Shown here: piece after piece, positions 1 through 11,055 of the stretch
How the letters are laid out: the number at the start of each line of letters is the position of its first letter
Position numbering within the stretch: position 1 is the stretch's first letter
Assembly: GCF_900103345.1 (NCBI RefSeq)
Contig: NZ_LT629702.1
Coordinates: 5,316,501 to 5,380,500, forward strand
DNA: 64,000 bases
Source: Pseudomonas azotoformans
Lineage (GTDB): Bacteria > Pseudomonadota > Gammaproteobacteria > Pseudomonadales > Pseudomonadaceae
Direction: 5' to 3'
Notes under the pieces: generated by a model
Databases searched by the model: none
What the model was told of the DNA's origin: nothing
Seen by the model: only the letters and a program-made list of their open reading frames with translations
Made by a program: the position numbers and the translations under genes

Positions 1-120
1 CTGGGCAAAGTTGAGCGGCATGCCGACGCTCTGGTAGCTCAGGCCTTCGGGGGTGGCTTCGACGTGCAGCGGCAGTGTCTTGAAGTTGCTGGGGTTTTTT
101 CTTATGAGCGTTCGCGGCAT
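1..120 (-). CDS. N-terminal 40 codons of an unidentified protein (cut by window edge)
   Basis: An ATG at 120-118 opens a frame that reads leftward without a stop to the window edge, giving 40 residues that begin MPRTLIRKNPSNFK. I do not recognise the family. The first residues are basic (RTLIRKNP) with no signal peptide, so a cytoplasmic protein is likely. It lies 41 bases downstream of the aldo/keto reductase on the same strand and may be the third gene of that transcript. The remainder is outside the window. Confidence 0.6.
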   Translation of the reverse strand, partial: MPRTLIRKNPSNFKTLPLHVEATPEGLSYQSVGMPLNFAQ

Positions 121-161
121 GTCGGCTCCTTCTTGCGACGGGGTCGGCCGCGTCGGCGGCA

Positions 162-974
162 TCAGAGTTGACGAATGACCTGGGCAGCGGTCGCCACGTT
201 ATGGGCCAGGTGCAGCGGGTTAATGGTCCCGACAATAGCACTGGCGACGCCCGTTTGCGCAAACAACAACATGAAACTGGCACGAATTGGATCCATTCCC
301 GGCTCCAGGCAAACGTGGCCGCTGGCCAAGGCCTTTTTCACCAGGATGCCCTTGCCGTGGGCCGCCGCATATTCAATGACGGTTTTCTCGGCCTGTTCGT
401 TCAAATTGTAGGTGACCATCGCGCAATCGCCCTGTTCCAGAGCCTTCATACCGCCCTCGACGGTTTTTCCGGAAAAGCCGAAGCCACGGATCTTGCCTTC
501 CTGTTTCAACGCCGCCAGGGTCTGGTAGACCTCGCAGTCATTGAGGATATGCAGGTCGTTACCGTCAGAGTGCACCAGCACCAGGTCGATAAAATCGGTT
601 TCAAGTCGTTTCAGACTGCGCTCGATCGACACCCGGGTGTGGGCCGCGCTGAAGTCGTGGCTCGACGCACCGTTCTCAAACTCTTCGCCGACTTTACTGA
701 CGATCACCCAATCTTTGCGCTGGCCGCGCAGCAGCGGCCCCAGGCGTTCTTCGCTCATGCCGTAGGCTGGCGCAGTGTCGATCAGGTTGATGCCCAGTTC
801 GCGGGCCTGGCGCAACAGCATGCGCGCTTCGTCGTCAGCGGGGATCTGGAAGCTGCTGGGGTATTTCACCCCTTGGTCGCGGCCCAGCTTGACGGTGCCC
901 AGGCCCAGCGGTGACACCAACAGGCCAGTGCTGCCCAAGGGGCGATGCAGGTCGTGCAGGGTAGGCAGGCTCAT
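162..974 (-). CDS. Aldo/keto reductase
   Basis: A 270-residue NADPH-dependent aldo/keto reductase expected to reduce a carbonyl substrate in the cytosol; the substrate cannot be told from sequence. The catalytic tetrad is visible as D66 and Y71 in IDTAPAYG, K94 in VSKVGEE and H135 in LVLVHSDG. The barrel is slightly shorter than the usual 300-330 residues, as in the compact bacterial AKRs. Its ATG overlaps the stop of the upstream FAD oxidoreductase by 4 bases (ATGA), implying translational coupling. The pair corresponds, from memory, to PA4992/PA4991 of PAO1. Confidence 0.9.
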   Translation of the reverse strand: MSLPTLHDLHRPLGSTGLLVSPLGLGTVKLGRDQGVKYPSSFQIPADDEARMLLRQARELGINLIDTAPAYGMSEERLGPLLRGQRKDWVIVSKVGEEFENGASSHDFSAAHTRVSIERSLKRLETDFIDLVLVHSDGNDLHILNDCEVYQTLAALKQEGKIRGFGFSGKTVEGGMKALEQGDCAMVTYNLNEQAEKTVIEYAAAHGKGILVKKALASGHVCLEPGMDPIRASFMLLFAQTGVASAIVGTINPLHLAHNVATAAQVIRQL

Positions 975-2146
975 GGCAACAGTTGCTCCCAGGCAGGTGC
1001 GCCAATGGCGGGTTTTGGCAGGTCGGGTAGAGGTTCGGTGGTGCTTGGGCGGATACCGTCACGTTCCAGGCTATTGATCACTCGATCGGCGAAGTCCGGC
1101 GCCAGCGCCAGCTTGGTCGGCCAGCCCACCAGCAGGCGGTCTTGCTCGGCGACAAAGGCATTGTCGGGGCGGGTCAGGCCCGATTGCAGGGGCTCGGCAC
1201 GGTCGACGCGCAGGGTGGCCCACTGGGTCTGGCTCATGTCGATCCACGGCAGCAATTGCGCCAGCTCTTTTTGCGCCGTGGCGATCTGTTCCTGCGGCGT
1301 GCGCGCCACACCATCGGCTTCGGCAATATCGCCGCCCATGTACCACACCCAGTTGCCATCGGCGGCCGGGTGAGTGGTGACGGTGATGCGTGGCTTGGTG
1401 CCGCCGCCCAGGCAGTGGGCATACAGCGGCTTGAGGCCGGGGCCCTTGGCGATGATCATGTGCAAGGGGCGTTTTTGCATGGCTGGCTGGCTGATACCCA
1501 GCGTGGTCAGCAGATCCGCCGTACCGGCGCCGGCACTCAACACGATGCGCTGGGCGCGGATCTCGCGACCGTCCACCCTCAAGCCCACCAGCGTGTCGCC
1601 CTCCAACAAAGGTTCTATGTGCTGGCCGGCGAGCAAACCATCGCCAGCCAGTTGGGCCAGTCGTTCGATCAGGCTCGGTACATCGATGACCAGCTCCGCC
1701 AGGCGATAGACCTTGCCCTTGAAGCGGCGGTCTTGCAGCGCCGGCGGCAAATCGTCGCCTTTGACTTGGTCGACACGGCCACGCACCGCCTTGCTGGCGA
1801 AGAAACTGGTGAGGTTGCCGGCAAGCGTGCCGGGGGACCACAGGTAATGCGCCTCAGACAACAGGCGCACGCCGCGCAGGTCCAGCTCGCCGTTACCCGC
1901 CAGTGCTTCGCGCCAGCGGCGCGGCATATCGGCAATGGCTTCAGAGGCGCCGGTGATCGCGCCATGCAGGGCGTATTTCGCACCGCCGTGAATGATCCCC
2001 TGGGACTTCACGCTTTGCCCGCCACCCAAGGTGGCGTTTTCCACCACCACCGTGGAAAACCCCTGGCGGCGCAGGCGCGCATTCAGCCAGAGGCCGGCAA
2101 CCCCGGCGCCGACTATCAGAACGTCGGTGGAAATAACGGATGGCAT
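971..2146 (-). CDS. FAD-dependent oxidoreductase (DAO/GlpD-like)
   Basis: A 391-residue protein with an N-terminal Rossmann motif GAGVAG (residues 13-18) followed at about residue 35 by VVEN, where the acidic residue would hold the FAD ribose. The run GGGQSVKSQGIIHGG (about residues 41-55) resembles the GlpD/DAO-family flavin-binding loop. Such enzymes oxidise an amine or alcohol carbon and pass electrons to oxygen or quinone; the substrate is unknown. There is no signal peptide. It is the first gene of a minus-strand pair with the aldo/keto reductase and may supply or consume its carbonyl product (inference). Confidence 0.85.
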   Translation of the reverse strand: MPSVISTDVLIVGAGVAGLWLNARLRRQGFSTVVVENATLGGGQSVKSQGIIHGGAKYALHGAITGASEAIADMPRRWREALAGNGELDLRGVRLLSEAHYLWSPGTLAGNLTSFFASKAVRGRVDQVKGDDLPPALQDRRFKGKVYRLAELVIDVPSLIERLAQLAGDGLLAGQHIEPLLEGDTLVGLRVDGREIRAQRIVLSAGAGTADLLTTLGISQPAMQKRPLHMIIAKGPGLKPLYAHCLGGGTKPRITVTTHPAADGNWVWYMGGDIAEADGVARTPQEQIATAQKELAQLLPWIDMSQTQWATLRVDRAEPLQSGLTRPDNAFVAEQDRLLVGWPTKLALAPDFADRVINSLERDGIRPSTTEPLPDLPKPAIGAPAWEQLLP

Positions 2147-2201
2147 GGGCGACCTCAGTGTTCAAGACAAGAGGCGCAGTATACAGGCTGTTGAGGAGTG
2201 G

Positions 2202-2537
2202 TCAGTGCCCGGCGGTTTTCGAGAACAGCTGAATCACCACCACGCCCAGCACAATCAGGCCCATCCCCAGCATCGCCGGAATATCCAGCTTCTGCCCGTA
2301 GATAAACAACGCCGCGATGCTGACCATCACAATGCCCATTCCAGCCCACACCGCGTAGGCCACGCCCACCGGTACGGTGCGCACCACCAGCGTCAGCATC
2401 CAGAACGCCACGCCGTAGCCGACGATCACCAGCAGCAGGGGGATGGGCGTGCTCCAGCCCTTGATGGCTTTCATGGAAACGGTGGCGATCACTTCCGAGC
2501 AGATGGCGATAGCCAGGTAGTAGTAGGCGGCATTCAT
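2202..2537 (-). CDS. Small multidrug resistance (SMR) transporter, EmrE-like
   Basis: A 111-residue protein with four predicted membrane helices, the standard SMR size. The proton/drug-binding glutamate is present at E15 in CSEVIAT. The YAVWAGMGIV segment matches the EmrE rather than the Gdx/SugE pattern, so export of lipophilic cations is more likely than guanidinium export. SMR proteins work as antiparallel dimers in the inner membrane. The gene is divergent from a LysR-type regulator across a 101-base gap, a usual arrangement for local control, but no operator can be proven. Corresponds, from memory, to PA4990. Confidence 0.9.
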   Translation of the reverse strand: MNAAYYYLAIAICSEVIATVSMKAIKGWSTPIPLLLVIVGYGVAFWMLTLVVRTVPVGVAYAVWAGMGIVMVSIAALFIYGQKLDIPAMLGMGLIVLGVVVIQLFSKTAGH

Positions 2538-2638
2538 GGGGCAGTCCTCGGGTAAAGCGATCAGTTAAGGCTGGCATTCTAGAGTTTAATCAGATGGGGT
2601 AAAGTCATTACCTATCCGAATTAGAGATGGGTTGAGCC

Positions 2639-3529
2639 ATGAGCGTGCAGTGGGATCTGGAACAGATGCGCCTGTTTGTCAGCGTCGCCGAGCAGCGTTC
2701 GTTTTCGGCGGTGGCGCGCCAGCAGCGCAAGGCTCAATCGGCGGTCAGCAATGGGATTGCCATGCTGGAGGCGGACCTGGGCGTCAGCCTGTTCGAGCGC
2801 AGCAGCGGCCGCCAGCCCCGGCTGACCGAAGCTGGCAGCGTGTTGTTGGAGGAAGCACGCGAAGTATTGCGCCAGTGCGAGCGGCTCAATGGCCGGGCAC
2901 TGTCATTGACCCGTGGTGAGGAAGCGTGCCTGCGCCTGGCCCAGGATGAAGCCATGTTGTTCCAACCGGTGCTCGACAGCCTGGAGGCGTTGGCGGGCCA
3001 GTACCCATTGCTGGAGGTGCAGTTGTCCAGCGCGGCCCAGGGTGATGTGGCGCGCAAGCTGGTGGAGCGCAAGGCTGACCTGGGCCTGCTGTTCTATCAC
3101 GACCAGATCCCTGAAGCCCTGGAGCGGCGCGTGGTTGGCAGCGTGGAGATGGTCACGGTATGCGGGGTGAACCACCCGTTGGCCAAGGAAACCTATGTAA
3201 CGTGCCAGCACCTGGCGCAGTTCCGCCAGTTGCTGATGTCGACCCAGACCAGTGTCTACCCCGGCAGCGAAGCCGCCAGCCCGCTGGTGTGGCGCGCCGA
3301 CAGTTTCTACGTGTTGGCCGAATGGCTGATGAGTGGCCTGGGCTGGGCCTGGCTGCCCCGGCATATCGTGCAGTACCCGACCTACCAGCAACAGATGGTC
3401 GAACTGGACAGCGAATGGACGCCGCCGGCTCTGGTGGTCGAGTTGGTCTGGCGGCGCGACGAGCATCTGGGGCCGGCGGCGCGCTTCCTGGCCAAACGAT
3501 TTGCCGAGTGCTTGCAGGCGATCGGCTGA
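2639..3529 (+). CDS. LysR-family transcriptional regulator
   Basis: A 296-residue LTTR. The winged helix-turn-helix spans about residues 7-65 (LRLFVSVAEQ-like opening, SFSAVARQQRKAQSAVS recognition region), followed by a linker helix and a periplasmic-binding-protein-like effector domain. It is divergent from the SMR transporter and may regulate it; the 101-base gap holds AT-rich half-sites but no perfect T-N11-A palindrome that I would call. The downstream gene waaA starts only 23 bases after its stop, although waaA is a housekeeping gene and probably has its own promoter inside this frame. Confidence 0.9.
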   Translation: MSVQWDLEQMRLFVSVAEQRSFSAVARQQRKAQSAVSNGIAMLEADLGVSLFERSSGRQPRLTEAGSVLLEEAREVLRQCERLNGRALSLTRGEEACLRLAQDEAMLFQPVLDSLEALAGQYPLLEVQLSSAAQGDVARKLVERKADLGLLFYHDQIPEALERRVVGSVEMVTVCGVNHPLAKETYVTCQHLAQFRQLLMSTQTSVYPGSEAASPLVWRADSFYVLAEWLMSGLGWAWLPRHIVQYPTYQQQMVELDSEWTPPALVVELVWRRDEHLGPAARFLAKRFAECLQAIG

Positions 3530-3552
3530 AAAAGCCGATAAACTCCGCCGCC

Positions 3553-4830
3553 ATGAATAGAACTCTCTACAGCTGTCTGTTTTACCTGGCGCTGCCCTTG
3601 GTGGCTTTACGTCTGTGGCTGCGCGCGCGCAAGGCGCCGGCCTATGCCAAGCGCGTCGGCGAGCGCTTCTCCTACGGCTTGCCGGTGATGCAGCCAGGCG
3701 GGATCTGGGTGCATGCCGTGTCGGTGGGCGAAAGCATTGCCGCCGCGCCGATGGTGCGCGGCTTGCTCGAGCGTTATCCGACGCTGCCGATCACCGTCAC
3801 CTGCATGACGCCGACCGGGTCCGAGCGCATCCAGGCGTTGTTCGCCAATGAACCGCGAATCCAGCACTGCTACTTGCCGTATGACTTGCCGTGCGCGGCC
3901 AAGCGATTCCTGGATCGCGTACAGCCCAAGCTTGCGGTGATCATGGAAACCGAGCTGTGGCCCAATCATATCCACGCCTGCGCCCAGCGCGGGATTCCGG
4001 TGGCATTGGCCAATGCACGGTTGTCGGCACGTTCGGCCAAGGGCTATGCGCGCTTTGCCAGGCTGACCGCGCCGATGCTGTCGGAAATGAGCCTGTTCGC
4101 AGTGCAGACGCAAACCGAAGCCCAGCGCTTCCTGGATTTGGGCGCTCGGCCGGAAACCGTCGAAGTCACCGGCTCGATCAAGTTCGACCTGACCATCGAT
4201 CCCCAGTTGCCGGTACGCGCCGCCGCGTTGCGCGCGCAATGGGGCGCCAGCGAGCGTCCGGTGTGGATTGCCGCGAGTACCCATGAGGGTGAAGATGAGG
4301 TGGTGCTGGCGGCCCATCGCCAACTGCTCGACAGCTACCCCAACGCCCTGTTGATTCTGGTGCCGCGCCATCAGGAGCGCTTCGGCCCGATGTTCGAACT
4401 GTGCGAGCAGCAGGGTTTTGCCACGGTGCGTCGCTCCAGTGGCGAACCCGTCAGTGCGAGCACGTCGGTACTGCTCGGCGACACCATGGGCGAGTTGCTG
4501 TTTCTCTACGCCTTGGCCGACAGCGCCTTCGTAGGCGGCAGCCTGGTGGCGACCGGTGGGCACAATCCACTGGAACCGGCGGCGCTGGCGTTGCCGGTGA
4601 TCATGGGTCCACATGTGTTCAACTTCCTCGAAATCACCGCGATGATGCGTGACGCCGGGGCGTTGAGATCAGTGGATGACGCAGAAGGATTGGCCGAAGC
4701 CGTGCGCCAGTTGTTCGAACTGCCGCAGGATGCGCGCAAGATGGCGCAGGCGGGGCTCAAGGTGATGCAGGCCAACCAGGGCGCGTTGAAGCGTTTACTG
4801 GATGGGTTAGGTCGACTGCTGACTGACTGA
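3553..4830 (+). CDS. waaA: 3-deoxy-D-manno-octulosonic acid (Kdo) transferase
   Basis: WaaA transfers Kdo from CMP-Kdo to lipid IVA, building the inner core of lipopolysaccharide on the cytoplasmic face of the inner membrane. The 425-residue length fits the family. An N-terminal hydrophobic anchor covers roughly residues 5-23. The catalytic glutamate sits at position 60 in VHAVSVGE, the same number as in E. coli. The C-terminal GT-B half carries the conserved GGSLVATGGHNPLEPAA nucleotide-sugar site. The ATG at 3553 was chosen because the open frame extends far upstream only as an overlap of the LysR gene. Confidence 0.95.
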   Translation: MNRTLYSCLFYLALPLVALRLWLRARKAPAYAKRVGERFSYGLPVMQPGGIWVHAVSVGESIAAAPMVRGLLERYPTLPITVTCMTPTGSERIQALFANEPRIQHCYLPYDLPCAAKRFLDRVQPKLAVIMETELWPNHIHACAQRGIPVALANARLSARSAKGYARFARLTAPMLSEMSLFAVQTQTEAQRFLDLGARPETVEVTGSIKFDLTIDPQLPVRAAALRAQWGASERPVWIAASTHEGEDEVVLAAHRQLLDSYPNALLILVPRHQERFGPMFELCEQQGFATVRRSSGEPVSASTSVLLGDTMGELLFLYALADSAFVGGSLVATGGHNPLEPAALALPVIMGPHVFNFLEITAMMRDAGALRSVDDAEGLAEAVRQLFELPQDARKMAQAGLKVMQANQGALKRLLDGLGRLLTD

Positions 4831-4845
4831 ATCACCACCTGACTC

Positions 4846-4936
4846 AATGTGGGAGGGGGCTTGCCCCCGATGGCGGTAGATCAGTCACCTATACGGTGCC
4901 TGACACTCTGCTATCGGGGGCAAGCCCCTCCCACAT
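4846..4936. repeat. REP pair (REPIN), gggggcttgccccc family
   Basis: Two inverted arms, aatgtgggagggggcttg... and ...caagcccctcccacatt, enclose a spacer of about 40 bases that includes gatcagtca. It fills the convergent gap between waaA and tolC. The right arm has one C fewer than in the other copies. Related copies lie at 13028, 23029 and 46475. It could fold into a long hairpin at the 3' end of both messages. Confidence 0.85.
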
Positions 4937-4951
4937 TGGTTTGCGGTGGAT

Positions 4952-6391
4952 TCAGTTGGCGGGGCGGGCCTTGAGTTGTTCGGCTGCAGCCTTGGCCAGG
5001 TCCGGCGGCAGGAAGTCGCGGTCCGGGTTGTAGTCAGCCTTGAGGTAGCGCGCCAGGTCTTGCAGATCGCCTGGGTTCAAGGTGCCCGCCGCCTGCTTCA
5101 AGCGCAGGTTGTCGAGGATGTAGTCGTAGCGGCTGTTGTTGTAGTTGCGCACCGACGCATAGAGCTGGCGCTGGGAGTCGAGCACGTCGACGATATTGCG
5201 CGTCCCCACCTGATAGCCGATTTCCGTGGCTTCCACCGCGCTCTGGTTGGAAATGATCGACTGGCGGCGCGCTTGCACCTGCTCCACATCGGTGTTCACC
5301 GCGCGGTGCAGGTTGCGGGTGTTTTCCACTACCTGGCGGCGCAGGCCTTCGCGCTGCTGCTCGGTCTGGCCCAGGCGCGAGTAGGACTCACGCACCTGCG
5401 AGCTGGTCAGCCCACCGCTGTAGATCGGGATGCTCAGGCGCAGGCCGATGGTGCGCTGTTCCACATCGCCCCGGTACGGGGTGCCGAAGGCATTCGGGTT
5501 GCTGAAACCGAGGGCGTCGTTGTCGCCTTTTTCATATTGCGCTACGGCGTCCAGGGTCGGTGCGTGGCCGGCTTTGCGTTGCTTGAGGGTTTCTTCGGCG
5601 GCCGTGACCGCATAGTTGCTGGCCAGCAGGTTCAGGTTCTGGCGGCCGGCGGTTTCGACCCAGGCCTTGGCGTCGTTCGGCAGCGGCGGCAACACCGGCA
5701 GCGTGTGGACGATGCCCTGGATCGAGTTGTACTGGCGGTTGGTCAGGGTGATCAGCGCTTCAAACGCGTCTTCGACCTGGCGTTGGGCCAGGATGCGGTT
5801 GGCGCGGGCGGTGTCGTAGCTGGCCTGGGATTGCAGCACGTCGGTCTTGTCCGACAGGCCCACGTCAAAGCGCTCGTTGGACTGGTCCAGCTGGCGTTTG
5901 AACGCATTTTCTTCGGCCTTGGTCGAGGCGAGGTTGTCCTGGGCGCGCAGCACGGCGAAATAGTTTTCGGCGCTTTGCAGGATCAGGTTCTGTTCGGTCG
6001 CCGACAGTTGCAACGCCGCCTGCTCATTGGTGGCCTCGGCGGCTTGCAGCTGGAACCAGCGGTCGGCACGGAACAGCGGCTGGCTAAGGGTGGCGCGCCA
6101 GGAGTGCGCATCGCGGTTGGCGGTGGCGGCCGGGGTGTCGATCTGGGTGCGTACGTTGTTGATATCGGCACCGCCGGTCAGGTTCGGCAGCAGGCCGGCG
6201 CGGGCCTGGGGCACCACTTCCTTTTGCGCGCCGTACTGGGCACGGGCGGCGGCCAGGTCGGCGTTGTTGTCCACCGCTTCCTGGTAGACGCTGACCAAGT
6301 CAGTTTTGGCGGACAAGGGCGCTTCAGCTGCCCAGACCATTCCGTTGGTCGCACAAGACACGGCAAGAGCCAGTGAAAGTTTGCGCAGCAT
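4952..6391 (-). CDS. tolC: TolC-family outer-membrane efflux channel
   Basis: A 479-residue outer-membrane factor that would form the trimeric exit duct for tripartite drug efflux pumps and type I secretion. A signal peptide covers about residues 1-22, ending at VWAAEA. The two OEP repeats are recognisable: the first around residues 30-220, the second around 245-435, with NERFDVGLSDKTDVLQSQ and YQVGTRNIVDVLDSQRQLY as paired landmarks. There is no lipobox, so it is TolC-like rather than OprM-like. It stands alone and is divergent from the thiC riboswitch leader. Confidence 0.92.
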   Translation of the reverse strand: MLRKLSLALAVSCATNGMVWAAEAPLSAKTDLVSVYQEAVDNNADLAAARAQYGAQKEVVPQARAGLLPNLTGGADINNVRTQIDTPAATANRDAHSWRATLSQPLFRADRWFQLQAAEATNEQAALQLSATEQNLILQSAENYFAVLRAQDNLASTKAEENAFKRQLDQSNERFDVGLSDKTDVLQSQASYDTARANRILAQRQVEDAFEALITLTNRQYNSIQGIVHTLPVLPPLPNDAKAWVETAGRQNLNLLASNYAVTAAEETLKQRKAGHAPTLDAVAQYEKGDNDALGFSNPNAFGTPYRGDVEQRTIGLRLSIPIYSGGLTSSQVRESYSRLGQTEQQREGLRRQVVENTRNLHRAVNTDVEQVQARRQSIISNQSAVEATEIGYQVGTRNIVDVLDSQRQLYASVRNYNNSRYDYILDNLRLKQAAGTLNPGDLQDLARYLKADYNPDRDFLPPDLAKAAAEQLKARPAN

Positions 6392-6591
6392 GAGGCGATC
6401 CCTAGTTTGAATATTACGGTGATAATTTATCGCCCAAGGCTAAGGCCGGCCATTCCTGGCGTCAAGCATTGTGGCGGCAACCGAGTGTAGTGGTGCTGAC
6501 TCGGCGCAACAATCCCGCAATCACGCCATTCATCCCGCTGAATGCACCGCCATTGGCAATTTGCCCACGGCATGGTCTAGACTGGCCGCGT

Positions 6592-6682
6592 TCTTGTCGG
6601 GGTGCCTTGTTGGAAGGCTGAGATCGGTAAATACCGGATCCCGTTGAACCTGATCAGGTTAGCGCCTGCGTAGGGAACAAGA
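6592..6682 (+). promoter_or_regulatory. TPP riboswitch (THI element) upstream of thiC
   Basis: The aptamer signatures are explicit: GGGGTGCC at 6599-6606, GGCTGAGA at 6616-6623, then CCGTTGAACCTGATCAGGTT and GCGCCTGCGTAGGGAA. The closing P1 stem pairs tcttgt (6592-6597) with acaaga (6677-6682). Binding of thiamine pyrophosphate to this element lowers expression of thiamine genes. Here it controls thiC, which starts 160 bases further on. No U-tract terminator is obvious in between, so control by ribosome-site masking or Rho is more likely (inference). Confidence 0.96.
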
Positions 6683-6827
6683 TTTCTCGTCACCCGGCGA
6701 GTCCTCTTGTGCTTCGTCCGGGATGTTGTTCGACAATCGAACAGCCCTCGTGCGCCAAGCACAGCACTGGTTCCAGTGCGTCCGTCCGTCACAGGTTCGC
6801 TCCGACAAAAATCCACCGCCTGGATAA

Positions 6828-8732
<1,905 letters not shown>

Positions 8733-8739
8733 TACCGAT

Positions 8740-8845
8740 GATCGTTCCCACGCTCCGCGTGGGAATGCATCCGTGACGCTGTGCGTCACAACGGCGGACG
8801 CAGAGCGTCCAAAGCGGCATTCCCACGCAGAGCGTGGGAACGATC
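8740..8845. repeat. REP-like inverted repeat, gatcgttcccacgc family
   Basis: The arm gatcgttcccacgctccgcgtgggaatgc is mirrored about 50 bases later by gcattcccacgcagagcgtgggaacgatc. Each arm contains its own short palindrome (cccacgc...gcgtggg) and the centre carries gacgctgtgcgtc. It lies between thiC and cytX, only 7 bases after the thiC stop. It is the only copy of this family in the window. Confidence 0.85.
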
Positions 8846-8866
8846 AGTTCCTCAGAGATAACACCC

Positions 8867-10159
8867 TTGAGCATTCAACCGAGTACTTACTCCCCCGATA
8901 TCGCAGTGCCGAGCGACAAAAGAGTCTTCGGCGCCCGCGACCTGTTCTCCCTGTGGTTCTCCCTCGGCATCGGCCTGATGGTCCTGCAGACCGGCGCGTT
9001 GCTGGCGCCGGGCCTGGGCTTGTCCGGCTCCTTGCTGGCGATTTTCCTCGGCACCCTGGTCGGCGTCCTGCTGCTGGCCGCTGTCGGCGTGATCGGCAGC
9101 GACACCGGCCTGTCCGCCATGGCCGCGCTCAAGCTGAGCCTTGGCGCCAAGGGCGCCAGCCTGCCGGCGCTGCTCAACCTGCTGCAATTGATCGGTTGGG
9201 GCTCGTTTGAAATCATCGTGATGCGCGACGCCGCCAGCCTGTTGGGCACGCGGGCGTTCAGCGGCGGTAGCCTGTTGGCCAGTCCATTATTGTGGACGCT
9301 GTTCTTCGGTGGCCTGGCGACCTTGCTGGCGGTCAGTGGTCCGCTGACGTTTGTGCGCCAGATCCTGCGCAAATGGGGCATCTGGCTGCTGCTCGCCGCC
9401 TGCCTGTGGCTGACCTGGAACCTGTTCGCCAAAGCCGACCTCGCCGCACTCTGGGCCAAGGCCGGTGACGGCTCGATGCCGTTCGCGGTGGGCTTTGATA
9501 TCGCGATTGCCATGCCGCTGTCATGGCTGCCGCTGATCGCCGATTACTCGCGCTTCGGTAAACGCGCCCAAGGCGTGTTCGGCGGCACGGCGCTGGGGTT
9601 CTTTATCGGTAATTTCTGGCTGATGAGCCTGGGCGTGGCCTACACCCTGGCGTTTGCGCCGAGCGGCGAGGTGAATGCGCTGTTGCTGGCGTTGGCCGGG
9701 GCTTGCCTGGGGATTCCGCTGCTGCTGATCCTGCTGGATGAGTCGGAAAACGCCTTCGCCGATATTCACTCGGCGGCGGTTTCCAGCGGCCTGCTGTTGC
9801 GCTTGAAGGTCGAGCACCTGGCGCTGGCCATCGGTGTGATCTGCACACTCATCGCCTGCTTTGCGCCATTGGCCCAATACCAGAACTTCCTGTTGCTGAT
9901 CGGCTCGGTATTCGCGCCGCTGTTCGGCGTGGTACTGGTGGATCACTTTGTCCTGCGGCGCCGTGGTCAGGGGGCTGTCGCCAACCTGCGTTGGCCGGCG
10001 CTGCTGGCGTGGTTGGGTGGCGTCGTGACTTATCACCTGTTGGCCAACCTGTATCCGGATATCGGCGCGACCCTGCCGGCGCTGGTGCTGGCAGGGCTGT
10101 TGCAGTTGATCCTGAGGCGGGTTTTCAGCGGCGTGCAGGCACCAGCTCAGGCTGGATGA
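8867..10159 (+). CDS. cytX: Putative hydroxymethylpyrimidine transporter CytX (NCS1 family)
   Basis: A cytosine/purine permease-type inner-membrane protein (430 residues from the chosen start) with about twelve hydrophobic segments. CytX proteins are named for their genomic linkage to thiamine genes and TPP riboswitches, and import of hydroxymethylpyrimidine is the proposed role; here the gene follows riboswitch-controlled thiC. The frame could open at GTG 8834, but that codon lies inside the REP arm, so TTG 8867 is preferred. That start has only a weak ribosome site. Its 3' end overlaps the convergent lipoprotein gene by 35 bases. Confidence 0.85.
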   Translation: MSIQPSTYSPDIAVPSDKRVFGARDLFSLWFSLGIGLMVLQTGALLAPGLGLSGSLLAIFLGTLVGVLLLAAVGVIGSDTGLSAMAALKLSLGAKGASLPALLNLLQLIGWGSFEIIVMRDAASLLGTRAFSGGSLLASPLLWTLFFGGLATLLAVSGPLTFVRQILRKWGIWLLLAACLWLTWNLFAKADLAALWAKAGDGSMPFAVGFDIAIAMPLSWLPLIADYSRFGKRAQGVFGGTALGFFIGNFWLMSLGVAYTLAFAPSGEVNALLLALAGACLGIPLLLILLDESENAFADIHSAAVSSGLLLRLKVEHLALAIGVICTLIACFAPLAQYQNFLLLIGSVFAPLFGVVLVDHFVLRRRGQGAVANLRWPALLAWLGGVVTYHLLANLYPDIGATLPALVLAGLLQLILRRVFSGVQAPAQAG

Positions 10160-10862
10160 TGCCGTCCAGGCGTGAGTAGGGAATCTGCAATTCGACGTGG
10201 CCCAGGGCGTACGGCGCGATGGTGTTGGTCGGGTACTTGAGGATCACGCCACCATAGGTCAGCGCCACGTTCGGGGTTTTCTGGAAGGGGTAGGTCTTCA
10301 CATACTCCGGCTCCAGGCTCAGGCGGGTGCTGATCAACCAGCTGTTGTGAGCCACCTGGGCGGCTTTCCAGAACGCATCTTCCTTGCCGGGCAGCAGCAT
10401 GTCGGTCAGGGTCAGGGCCTTTTGCCGCTGGCGCGAATAGTTGATGAACGCGCGGCCGGGCTCGCCGTGGGTGGCGCCCTGGTCCAGGTAGCTGGACAAT
10501 TCGATGATCACCAAGCCGTCATGCTGTTCACGTACCTTGGCCTGCAAGTACATGCTGTTGCGGGGGGCGGCGGTTTTCAGGAATTGCTCGCGATAGGTCT
10601 CCAGGCTGGTCGGCAGGGGATCGCTTTGGGTCATTTCCAGCAGGCGCTGTTCAATCAATGCGTCCAGCTTGGGTTCCTTGGCAAAGTGCACGGTGTCGAT
10701 ATTCACCAGCGGACAGTCGGCGCTGGCGCAGCCCGGCTTGCTCTGCTCGGTGGCGTCGCGGGTGGCTTCCACCGGGGCTTTGTAACTCGGCTGGAACAGG
10801 CTCTGGCATGCGCCGAGGGTCAATGCGATACAGGCCACGGAGGCGATTTTTAAAAGCGACAT
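10125..10862 (-). CDS. DUF3298/RsiV-like lipoprotein
   Basis: A 245-residue exported protein. Residues 1-19 form a lipoprotein signal with lipobox LGAC, placing the lipidated cysteine at C19. The mature part resembles the DUF4163-DUF3298 arrangement found in RsiV anti-sigma factors and in secreted proteins of unknown role, with YREQFLKTAA and a late LTYGGVILKYPTNTIAPYA segment. There is no DNA-binding or transmembrane domain, so an anti-sigma function is not supported here. It stands alone and converges with cytX, overlapping its last 35 bases. Confidence 0.85.
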   Translation of the reverse strand: MSLLKIASVACIALTLGACQSLFQPSYKAPVEATRDATEQSKPGCASADCPLVNIDTVHFAKEPKLDALIEQRLLEMTQSDPLPTSLETYREQFLKTAAPRNSMYLQAKVREQHDGLVIIELSSYLDQGATHGEPGRAFINYSRQRQKALTLTDMLLPGKEDAFWKAAQVAHNSWLISTRLSLEPEYVKTYPFQKTPNVALTYGGVILKYPTNTIAPYALGHVELQIPYSRLDGIIQPELVPARR

Positions 10863-11055
10863 GGATGTCCTTCGTCTAGCGATAAGAGCGAAATTTGTGC
10901 AGCTTCGACTGCCAGCAAGGCCGTCAGTTCGCCACTAAGCTGATTAGAGTGTGTTTGACGCCCGCCGTCTATCCCGGCAACTGGAAAGGGGCTGCATCCA
11001 GAGGCATGAGCGCGTTAGGATGGCGCCAATTGCGCAGGCTCAACGAGGAAGGGAC

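Noticed and set aside
2538..2638. LysR operator in the SMR-LysR divergent gap
   Set aside because: The gap is AT-rich with partial half-sites, but no convincing T-N11-A palindrome was found.
8834..8866. GTG 8834 as start of cytX
   Set aside because: The codon lies inside the right arm of a mobile REP-like repeat; the TTG at 8867 starts at the conserved N-terminus.
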